Origin: Crenothrix polyspora
GTDB taxonomy: Bacteria; Pseudomonadota; Gammaproteobacteria; Methylococcales; Methylomonadaceae
Assembly: GCA_945903675.1 (NCBI GenBank)
Contig: CAMDOP010000137.1
Location: 1 to 8,065, forward strand
DNA length: 8,065 bases
Reading direction: 5' to 3'
Below the pieces are notes generated by a model. It made no database searches and was not told the DNA's origin. It saw nothing but the letters and a program-made list of their open reading frames with translations. The position numbers and the translations under genes are program-made. Positions 1 through 6,517 of the stretch are shown here, in pieces; the first letter of the stretch is position 1, and the number at the start of each line of letters is the position of its first letter.

Positions 1-798
1 CATCCGAGAATCAGTTTTGAGCTTGATACTTTCACTGAAGTGTATAAGCATTATCAGGTAGACGCGGATTATATAAGAAGAAAAGTTGCGGCATCTCATG
101 TTTTGGTATGGGCGACAGGTCAACTAAAAGCATCTGAAAGAATTCTGGAACTCTATCTTAATAAAAAACATCAATCCAGTGGGCTTATGCCTGAGCTTTC
201 ATATTATGATTGTCAAGCTTGTCACCATTCTACAGATGAACAAAGTAATGCTACAAGTGAAACTCGTCCGAGCAATGAGAGCAAAAAGTCATCCAGTAAA
301 TTAGTTTGGGAGTCAAGACAACTATCAGGCAAAATAGGTCCTGGTGTTGTAAGGTTTAATGATTCAGGTCTGGTAATGTCTGCAATAATTGCAGATTTAA
401 TTTCTAAAGAAAAAGGTGACGCATTTAGAAAGCAAATTATAGCTATGCATGAAGCTAGTGAAAAAGATGCAAGAAGTATGCATGATCATTTAAGTAATCT
501 CATTAAAGAGCTACAGAGTCTTGATGCTCATATTAAAGAGCAAGTGTTTACCATTGCCGATCTTAAGCGTCTTTTATCTGTGATAATCAATCGAAGTAGT
601 GAAAATGATTATTATAGTTATGCGAGTGCTGAGCAGGTTGTAATGGCAATAGAAGCTATTAGCGCAACACTTCAGTCACTTGGTGACAATGTGATAACTA
701 CTAATGATATGAACTTGTTGCGCAGTTCAACAATTAGTTTGGATACCTATAGGCCTGAGCTTTTTAAGGAATCACTTTTGTCTTTGTCTACAAAATAG
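1..798 (+). CDS. c-type cytochrome, C-terminal part (5' end outside the window)
   Basis: The frame is open from the first base and ends at TAG 796-798, leaving 265 visible residues. The GTG at 40 is in frame but is probably internal, because the reading continues upstream with protein-like sequence (HPRISFELDTFTE). One haem c attachment site is visible, CQACH at residues 71-75 (bases 211-225), followed by a second His. A short low-complexity Ser/Asn/Lys stretch follows, then the segment GPGVVRFND near residues 113-121. The last 140 or so residues are mostly predicted helix and carry no further CXXCH. From memory, this layout resembles the C-terminal part of proteobacterial multihaem c proteins related to the cytochrome c554 group, in which more haem sites lie upstream; those cannot be seen here. 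By family it should be periplasmic. It lies just upstream of an electron-transfer gene set and may be the partner that receives or supplies electrons. The family assignment is moderate; the haem site is directly visible. Confidence 0.75.
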   Translation, partial: HPRISFELDTFTEVYKHYQVDADYIRRKVAASHVLVWATGQLKASERILELYLNKKHQSSGLMPELSYYDCQACHHSTDEQSNATSETRPSNESKKSSSKLVWESRQLSGKIGPGVVRFNDSGLVMSAIIADLISKEKGDAFRKQIIAMHEASEKDARSMHDHLSNLIKELQSLDAHIKEQVFTIADLKRLLSVIINRSSENDYYSYASAEQVVMAIEAISATLQSLGDNVITTNDMNLLRSSTISLDTYRPELFKESLLSLSTK

Positions 799-969
799 GT
801 TAATTGAACGATTATAAAGAATATTAATAACAAGTGGTTTGTATGATTTTAAATATGGCTTATAAGACGCATATAAGAACTATTGAAATTAAACAAAAAT
901 AAAGTCGCCTTGTCGATTCATCAATTGATTAAAGATAGTAGCTTTTAATTTTATTTAATGGAAATCAAT
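799..969. other. AT-rich gap between the cytochrome gene and the flavoprotein gene
   Basis: This stretch of about 170 bases holds no credible gene. It contains a short AT-rich inverted repeat at 859-877 (arms CTTATA and TATAAG, 7-base loop) and a perfect 10-base palindrome ATCAATTGAT at 920-929. Neither is followed by a run of T typical of an intrinsic terminator. A promoter for the downstream three-gene set could lie here given the gap size, but I found no convincing -35/-10 pair. Confidence 0.4.
960..963 (+). promoter_or_regulatory. Shine-Dalgarno-like GGAA favouring the start at 970
   Basis: Two in-frame ATG codons, at 958 and 970, could start the flavoprotein. The one at 958 is preceded only by T/A-rich sequence with no purine-rich site. 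The one at 970 has GGAA six bases upstream, so it is the better candidate. The choice changes the protein by only four residues. Confidence 0.45.
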
Positions 970-3444
970 ATGCTCAGTAATGTCGAGAAATATAAAGTCG
1001 CAATCATTGGGTCTGGTCCTGCAGGTCTCAGTGCGGCTGGTCGTGCTGCTGAGTTAGGCGTATCTCATATTTTGCTTGAAGGAACAGGAGAGATATCAAA
1101 TACAATTAACTTCTGGTACCAAAAAGGCAAGCATGTCATGAATGAGCCTGAGCAGATGCCTTTACGGAGTTCTGTTGGGTTTAAAGAAGGAACTCGAGAA
1201 GAGGTTCTGGAAGAATGGCAAGATGACATCACGAAGCTAAAGATTAATATAAAATTTAATGCAACACTTAAGAGTATTGAGGGGGACGTAGGGGCTTTTC
1301 TTATAAAACTAAGTTCAGGAGAAGAGATTCAAGCGGCTACAGTTGTCCTTGCCATTGGAACAATGGGGAATATTCGCAAGCTAGGAATTCCAGGAGAAGA
1401 AAATCCAATCGTCAATTATAAACTTGACGATGCATCACTCATAAAAAATAAACATATAACCCTTATTGGAGCAGGTGACTCGGCTATTGAAGATGCTCTC
1501 GCTTTGAGTAAACAGAATAAGGTTACGATTATTAATCGCCGAAATTCTTTCGATCGCGCAAAGGGGCGCAATTCTAGCGCTATTCTTCGTGCTATTCAAA
1601 ACCAGGAAATTGAATGTGTTTATGAGGGCGCGCCTGCTGCTATAAATGCTGGGTTAGGTGATGAGTTATCTTTTGCTGCGGAGTTGGTCGTTGAATCTCC
1701 TGTGGGCAATGTTTCAATCCTGACAGATAAGATTATTATCCGTGCGGGAGCTATGCCACAGAGAAGGCTTTTAGATTCATTAGGCGTCGGATTTCCGAAT
1801 CAAGATGAAACAGCATTTCCATTAATAGGGGAGGGCTATCAAAGTACCAGAGCAGGCTTGTACGTTGTTGGGGCTTTAGCTGGTTGCCCGCTTATTAAAG
1901 AGGCAATGAATCAGGGATACGAGGTTATAGAATTTATTGAAGGTAGGCACATTGATCCTGCTGATCAAGAATTAGTTCAGAAAGTTTTGAGTGATCTTCC
2001 TGGCTTTACAAGTGTAAAGGAAGAGCTGGAAAAAATTAGAGCCAATTTGGGGTTAATGAGTGACGTCTCAATGCTTAATCTTCGAGAATTTATACGTGCC
2101 AGCACGATAAAGTTCTTCAAGAAAGGGGATGTGTTATGTAAACCGGGAGATTACGCTAACGCAGTTTCATTGGTTTTATCTGGATCTGTATGGCTTTCAA
2201 ATAGATCTTATTATGATGCTAATGCAGATATAACTCTTGCACCTGATCAATTGTTGGGCGCTCAAAGTTTATTTGGAGGCCTAGCTTGGTCAGGCTACGT
2301 TATAGCTACTGAAGATATTGTTTTACTCGAAACACCTTTTGGAACGGCCCAAAAAATATTATCCAGTACAGAATCGATAAAAGAAAAAATTAATCATTTA
2401 TTTACCCGTCGCGTTATTTTTAGTGCCGTAATTAGTACGCTTCCATTAAATGAGATACAAGAAACCATAGATGAAATGGATTTTGATGACTTGGCTTCTA
2501 GCACGTCAACCCAAAAAATGAAAGCTGGTCAGGTTATCTATGAAGAAAATAGTAATGCAGATTGTCTCTATCTAGTTCGAACAGGAACAGTTGCTATCTC
2601 GCGAAATATTGGGGGAAAGAACCAAGTTGAACATCTTATTTCTCCAGGGCAATGGTTTGGGGTTGATGAGATTCTAATGAATAGTCGGCGATTAAGTGAG
2701 GCATCTACCACCAGAACCACTGAGCTTATAAAAATTGATGGGGCTTTATTTAGGGCTACTATTGTTCAATTTCCTTCAATTGAAAAAGCGACAGAAAACC
2801 ACACCCGTGATATGTTGTTGGATGCACATAAAAGGAATGCGGATAATAGGTCTAGTCAAGTCATGGGTTTTTTTCATAATTCCAATATTGTCGATGGAAC
2901 CAACGTTTTGATAATCGATGAGTCGATTTGTGTCGGCTGTGATAATTGTGAAAAGGCTTGTGCAGAAACACATGGAGGAGTTTCACGCCTGAATCGTAAA
3001 GAGGGTGACTCTTTTGCATCTATACATATAGCATCGGCTTGTAGGCATTGTTATGAACCTGGATGCATGACTGATTGCCCTCCTGATGCCATTAGTCGGA
3101 ATGGAGATGGAAGTATCTTAATAAATGCAGATACGTGTATTGGTTGTGGTAACTGTGTAACCAACTGCCCTTTTGAGGTAGTCAAGTTAGTCGCTGCAGA
3201 GCCACAACAGCCCTTTTCCTTATTTTCTTGGTTGGCTTTTGGCAAGGGGCGAGCACCTGGCCAAGAAGTCGGTCATCATGACCCAAAAGCAAAGAAAGTA
3301 GCAGTTAAATGTGACCTTTGTGTGAATCAAAGTTCTGGACCTGCTTGTGTGCAATCATGCCCTACGGGTGCCGCAGTTCGAGGTAGTCCTATTAATTTGT
3401 TAAATTTATTTGAGCGCAGAAGTGAAGATCGCCGCGGCTCTTAA
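970..3444 (+). CDS. FAD/NAD(P)-dependent oxidoreductase fused to two cNMP-binding-like domains and a four-[4Fe-4S] ferredoxin module
   Basis: The protein has 824 residues counted from ATG 970 (828 from ATG 958). Residues 8-326 form a thioredoxin-reductase-like flavin fold: FAD site GSGPAG at 14-19, NAD(P) site GAGDSA at 167-172 followed by an NRR motif, and a C-terminal FAD strand ending VVGALAG. There is no CXXC pair in this part, so it is probably not a disulfide reductase. Residues about 373-466 and 491-601 look like two CRP-type cyclic-nucleotide-binding beta barrels; the second has FGVDEI where active domains usually have FGE, so ligand binding is uncertain. The C-terminal part has 16 Cys in four groups (654/657/660/664, 691/694/699/703, 723/726/729/733, 781/784/793/797), the pattern of the four-cluster subunits of the DmsB/FdnH/HybA type. 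No signal peptide or membrane helix is seen, so it should be cytoplasmic. Likely role: moving electrons between NAD(P)H and the membrane protein encoded 36 bases downstream. The true electron partner and direction are not known. Confidence 0.9.
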   Translation: MLSNVEKYKVAIIGSGPAGLSAAGRAAELGVSHILLEGTGEISNTINFWYQKGKHVMNEPEQMPLRSSVGFKEGTREEVLEEWQDDITKLKINIKFNATLKSIEGDVGAFLIKLSSGEEIQAATVVLAIGTMGNIRKLGIPGEENPIVNYKLDDASLIKNKHITLIGAGDSAIEDALALSKQNKVTIINRRNSFDRAKGRNSSAILRAIQNQEIECVYEGAPAAINAGLGDELSFAAELVVESPVGNVSILTDKIIIRAGAMPQRRLLDSLGVGFPNQDETAFPLIGEGYQSTRAGLYVVGALAGCPLIKEAMNQGYEVIEFIEGRHIDPADQELVQKVLSDLPGFTSVKEELEKIRANLGLMSDVSMLNLREFIRASTIKFFKKGDVLCKPGDYANAVSLVLSGSVWLSNRSYYDANADITLAPDQLLGAQSLFGGLAWSGYVIATEDIVLLETPFGTAQKILSSTESIKEKINHLFTRRVIFSAVISTLPLNEIQETIDEMDFDDLASSTSTQKMKAGQVIYEENSNADCLYLVRTGTVAISRNIGGKNQVEHLISPGQWFGVDEILMNSRRLSEASTTRTTELIKIDGALFRATIVQFPSIEKATENHTRDMLLDAHKRNADNRSSQVMGFFHNSNIVDGTNVLIIDESICVGCDNCEKACAETHGGVSRLNRKEGDSFASIHIASACRHCYEPGCMTDCPPDAISRNGDGSILINADTCIGCGNCVTNCPFEVVKLVAAEPQQPFSLFSWLAFGKGRAPGQEVGHHDPKAKKVAVKCDLCVNQSSGPACVQSCPTGAAVRGSPINLLNLFERRSEDRRGS

Positions 3445-3480
3445 AAGATTATTTCCTTCAAAGTCAAAGTATATTAAGAA

Positions 3481-4416
3481 ATGAATCGTTCGTTCATTAA
3501 TAAAGATAATTTTAGGTATCTCAAGGCGGCTGGAATACTTTCCGGTTTGTCGATCATCTTGTACGTATTACACCAACCTGTTGGGCCACCTAGTGGTGCC
3601 TCATGGCTAGGTTATACGCTTGGAACAGTGGCTGCCTTGATTATGGTATGGTTGGCTTGGTTTGGCGTTCGCAAACGCCGCTATCAGAATACAAAACTCA
3701 GTTTAAATACATGGTTATCTGCACATGTTTATCTTGGGCTTTCTTTGCTGGTTATAGCAACACTCCATTGTGGTTTTCAGTTTGATGCGAATGTCCATAC
3801 GGTTGCTTATATTTTAATGGTTTTCACTATAGTTAGCGGTATTTTTGGCGTGTATTATTACTTGACGGTGCCTGCTTTATTAGTTAAAAACATGAAAGGT
3901 ACTAATCCAGAATCTTTACGTCAAAGGTTAAGAGATATTGATATGGTAGCGCTATCGTTGGCTCATGAGATAGATAGTCAGGTGCATGAGGTAATTCTTT
4001 ATTCAATTGACCATAGATATGAAAGCAAAGCAAGAATAACTATGAAAGATGTTCGAAAATTGAGGTCAGTTGGTGCGCAATTACTCTCGATTCGTGAAGT
4101 CTCTAAGGCAAGGTCTTCAGAAAAAACACCCAAAACATTTAAAAAAAAATTAATGGAAAGTGCTTTAAGTATTAATGAATTATATAGGCTGGAATTATCA
4201 AAAATATTAATTGATCTATCTTTCGATAGGTTGTCAGGAGACAAGCTTAACAACCTACTTGATTTTGTTAATGAAAAAGAAAATTGCTTGCTCAAGTTAA
4301 ATCTTGATAGTCGATATAAAAACCAACTTAAAACTTGGTTGTTATTTCATGTACCTCTTTCATTGGCGGCTATTATCTCACTCGTCATCCATATAGTTAC
4401 TGTTTTTTATTATTAA
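3481..4416 (+). CDS. predicted dihaem b-type membrane cytochrome, five helices
   Basis: The protein has 311 residues. Five hydrophobic segments are seen near residues 15-31, 42-62, 79-98, 107-128 and 286-310. Basic residues after helix 2 (RKRR) and after helix 4 place the N-terminus and the long 130-284 loop in the cytoplasm. Helix 3 carries H82 and H96, and helix 5 carries H290 and H304. Both pairs have the HX13H spacing known from dihaem b proteins such as cytochrome bc1 and ferric reductases. This predicts one haem near the cytoplasmic face (H82/H290) and one near the periplasmic face (H96/H304). The large charged, helical cytoplasmic loop could dock the iron-sulfur protein encoded just upstream. 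Spacing is 36 bases from the gene before and 16 from the gene after, so an operon is likely. Only a weak AAGAA precedes the ATG. A run of nine A lies at 4141-4149 within the loop. The haem count is inference from spacing; there is no name I recognise. Confidence 0.82.
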   Translation: MNRSFINKDNFRYLKAAGILSGLSIILYVLHQPVGPPSGASWLGYTLGTVAALIMVWLAWFGVRKRRYQNTKLSLNTWLSAHVYLGLSLLVIATLHCGFQFDANVHTVAYILMVFTIVSGIFGVYYYLTVPALLVKNMKGTNPESLRQRLRDIDMVALSLAHEIDSQVHEVILYSIDHRYESKARITMKDVRKLRSVGAQLLSIREVSKARSSEKTPKTFKKKLMESALSINELYRLELSKILIDLSFDRLSGDKLNNLLDFVNEKENCLLKLNLDSRYKNQLKTWLLFHVPLSLAAIISLVIHIVTVFYY

Positions 4417-4432
4417 TCAAAAAGAGAATATT

Positions 4433-6229
4433 GTGAAGTTTCTTATAAAGCATTTGTCCCATGACACTAATCTTCAGGATAGTGAAGATAGTCGAAGCTT
4501 TGATCAAGATACGTTGCGTATTGGTCGGAACATTGATAATGATTTGATAATTCAAGGAATCAATTGCGCGCAAAACCATTGTGTTATTTCTCGTGATAAA
4601 GCTAAAAAACTGCACATAAAATCTCTTAGTAGTAGCGGTATTTTAATTAATGGTAGTGTAAAGCAAGAATCAGTCATAAAATCTGGCGATATTATAAAAG
4701 TTGCAAATGTATATCTACGCATCAATCAGTTAGATAGTGGATATGATTTAATTCTTGAGGTTATTGATGAGAATCAAGCGAATGCAGGCATAGAAAAACT
4801 AAAGTTAAAGAGAAACGTGTTTCAAAGGTTACGTCCAGGCAGCACTTTTAAGCTTCGTCGGTTGTCTTGGGTGGCGGTTTGCCTTAGTCTGGTGTTGTTT
4901 TTTTTGATTCCATTAGTTTCAATCTATGTGCCGTCGCTGAATAATTTCCTAGAAAATTCGTATTTTCCACTTCTGAGGGCTACAAGTGTTAGATCATGGA
5001 GTATTGGACCTATTAGTCGTTATCATATCAAGATTGCCGATAAGTGTGATGCCTGCCATTCAGAAGAAGCCTTCGACCCGATTCCTGATAAGGCTTGTGA
5101 AACATGTCACACTGATATAAAAAATCACTTAAATCGCGATAAAATCAATACCGAAGAGAGCAGGTTGCCGTCATGTGAAACATGCCATAAAGAACATATT
5201 GCTGATCAGTATCTCATTTTGAGTAATAGGGATGAGCAATGTATAGATTGCCATGCTGATATAAAGGATGTTTATAAAAACGCTGAGATTGAAAATGTGC
5301 ATCATCGTTTTAAAAAATCTCACCCTGAATTTAAAGCGTCTATAACCTCTAATTTTGAGGAAGATTCTCCAGTCGTTACTCGTGTAAACATTGATGATAA
5401 GGATAAGCTAAAAGAACACTCTGGATTAAAGTTTTCCCATAAAGATCATCTTTCTAAATTAGGCGTTCTTGAGCCACAAGGAAAGAGTGCTGTTACTACC
5501 AATCTGGAATGTTGGAGCTGTCATAAGCAAGATTCGAATGGCGCTTATATGCAGCCTATAAAGTTCGAGGAGCATTGTCACAGATGTCATAAAACGACAT
5601 TTGACGAATTGTCACCGGATAATGAATTGCCGCATGGGAAAGCCGATAAAATATTATCTTACTTGCAGGGTTTTTATAAAAATAGTCCAAAAGGAACACG
5701 AATTGAGGTGGTCGATGATCAGGAGAAAAGTAAACGTCAACTCCCTGGTAAAGCGATCAGTAGGGGCGCGTTAGACTTTGATGCTGAAAAGCTGACTTTA
5801 GATCAGTATTCAAAGCAAATGGGAAAATTAGTCTTTGAAAAGGGCGTATGTTCTGAGTGTCATGAAGTGTTAAAGCCTAATGATGATTTCGCTTCTTGGA
5901 AGATAATTAAGCCCCGATTCTCAAAGACCTGGTATCCAAAAGCCAAGTTTAAGCATAAGTCCCATCAAACGTTTGAATGCTTAAGTTGTCATGCCGTTGA
6001 TAAATCTGAACTCAGTGAGGATGTGAATATACAGGGCAAAAAGAATTGCATTGAATGCCATAGATCAGAGGATTCAACTTGTCTTAAATGCCATACATTT
6101 CATTCTGAGCCTCATTTCACAATGAATGGAAAGCCATTAACGCCAAAGAAAGAGGAAGTAAAGGCTTGGCATAATCAATTATTGGTTAATGAAGTTGAGG
6201 CGTTCACTAAAAACGTGAAAACAAGATAA
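4433..6229 (+). CDS. FHA domain - membrane helix - decahaem c-type cytochrome
   Basis: The protein has 598 residues and starts at GTG 4433 after a purine-rich AAAGAGA; no in-frame ATG gives a better start. Residues about 25-100 form an FHA domain (LRIGR at 28-32, QNH at 47-49, LING at 71-74), a fold that normally binds phosphothreonine. The Ser usually found three residues before the conserved His is Ala46 here. Residues 146-167 are a single hydrophobic helix preceded by basic residues, giving an N-in, C-out signal anchor. The rest has exactly ten CXXCH haem sites, starting at Cys 205, 222, 248, 270, 360, 382, 473, 516, 539 and 550. Extra His residues that could be distal ligands occur throughout. 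FSHKDH (334-339, counting F as 334) and FKHKSH (506-511) are FXHXXH motifs of cytochrome c3/c7 type, the second placed just before a CXXCH. Likely role: carrying electrons across the periplasm from the adjacent dihaem membrane protein. The FHA part may let a cytoplasmic kinase or binding partner influence it. The direction of flow is unknown. Confidence 0.92.
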   Translation: MKFLIKHLSHDTNLQDSEDSRSFDQDTLRIGRNIDNDLIIQGINCAQNHCVISRDKAKKLHIKSLSSSGILINGSVKQESVIKSGDIIKVANVYLRINQLDSGYDLILEVIDENQANAGIEKLKLKRNVFQRLRPGSTFKLRRLSWVAVCLSLVLFFLIPLVSIYVPSLNNFLENSYFPLLRATSVRSWSIGPISRYHIKIADKCDACHSEEAFDPIPDKACETCHTDIKNHLNRDKINTEESRLPSCETCHKEHIADQYLILSNRDEQCIDCHADIKDVYKNAEIENVHHRFKKSHPEFKASITSNFEEDSPVVTRVNIDDKDKLKEHSGLKFSHKDHLSKLGVLEPQGKSAVTTNLECWSCHKQDSNGAYMQPIKFEEHCHRCHKTTFDELSPDNELPHGKADKILSYLQGFYKNSPKGTRIEVVDDQEKSKRQLPGKAISRGALDFDAEKLTLDQYSKQMGKLVFEKGVCSECHEVLKPNDDFASWKIIKPRFSKTWYPKAKFKHKSHQTFECLSCHAVDKSELSEDVNIQGKKNCIECHRSEDSTCLKCHTFHSEPHFTMNGKPLTPKKEEVKAWHNQLLVNEVEAFTKNVKTR

Positions 6230-6256
6230 TCGCTGAGTTTAAATCCTTGATTCCTG

Positions 6257-6271
6257 ATGGCTTCAAGCCAT
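6257..6271 (+). other. small hairpin just after the decahaem gene
   Basis: The arms ATGGCT and AGCCAT form a six-pair stem with a three-base loop, 27 bases past the stop codon. No T run follows, so it does not fit a standard intrinsic terminator. It could protect the 3' end of the message or be chance. Confidence 0.25.
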
Positions 6272-6374
6272 ATATAATTCCAGAATAAAATGTATTAAAA
6301 AGCAAGTATCAGGGTTTAAGTAAAGACATTAAGAATCTAGATAGGTGTGTAGCGATTGAGATATGATGAATTTG

Positions 6375-6394
6375 TTAGGTTAGGTTATGTTATG
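6375..6394. repeat. short tandem pentamers, TTAGG twice then TTATG twice
   Basis: Four pentamers follow each other without a gap: two TTAGG and two TTATG. The block lies in the 285-base gene-free gap (6230-6514), about 120 bases before the GlcG-like gene and next to an inverted repeat. It may be a simple slippage product or part of a binding site; nothing in the sequence settles this. Confidence 0.4.
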
Positions 6395-6405
6395 GTATAG
6401 CTTTG

Positions 6406-6428
6406 ATCATCTTTTCAAATAAGATGAT
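6406..6428. repeat. inverted repeat upstream of the GlcG-like gene
   Basis: The arms ATCATCTT and AAGATGAT are perfect complements of eight bases around a seven-base centre. The repeat sits about 90 bases before the start of the exported protein gene. It could be a regulator-binding site or an RNA hairpin in the leader. It is AT-rich and lacks a T tail, so a terminator is unlikely. Confidence 0.4.
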
Positions 6429-6509
6429 AGGAAGATATTCAGGAAAAAATTAACTCAGTAAGTACAATAAAAAATGGCATTGTTAAAAGTTAGGATGAAA
6501 AAAATAAAT

Positions 6510-6516
6510 AGGTGAT
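6510..6516 (+). promoter_or_regulatory. ribosome binding site AGGTGAT for the GlcG-like gene
   Basis: The seven bases match the 3' end of 16S rRNA. Consecutive ATG codons lie at 6515 and 6518; the distance from AGG suits 6518 (five bases) better than 6515 (two bases). The overlap of the site with the first ATG is unusual. Confidence 0.45.
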
Positions 6517-6517
6517 G

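Noticed and set aside
920..938. Possible FNR/CRP-type operator (TTGAT after a palindrome)
   Set aside because: The second half-site does not match ATCAA at the required spacing; only the 10-base palindrome stands, which is common in AT-rich DNA.
970..1950. Thioredoxin reductase identity for the flavin domain
   Set aside because: The fold is similar, but no CXXC redox pair is present in this part of the protein.
2776..2973. 65-codon open frame on the - strand
   Set aside because: It lies inside the iron-sulfur and cNMP-like coding region, which has clear conserved motifs on the + strand; it has no recognisable domain.
3051..3245. 64-codon open frame on the - strand
   Set aside because: It is antisense to the conserved Cys groups of the ferredoxin module and has no protein-like features.
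3999..4295. 98-codon open frame on the - strand
   Set aside because: It is antisense to the cytoplasmic loop of the membrane cytochrome, Ser/Leu-rich as expected from the complement of AT-rich coding sequence.
6338..6367. Possible promoter with -10 TATGAT at 6362-6367
   Set aside because: The -10 matches five of six bases, but the best -35 candidate (TAGATA, 18 bases upstream) is poor; such matches are frequent in AT-rich gaps.
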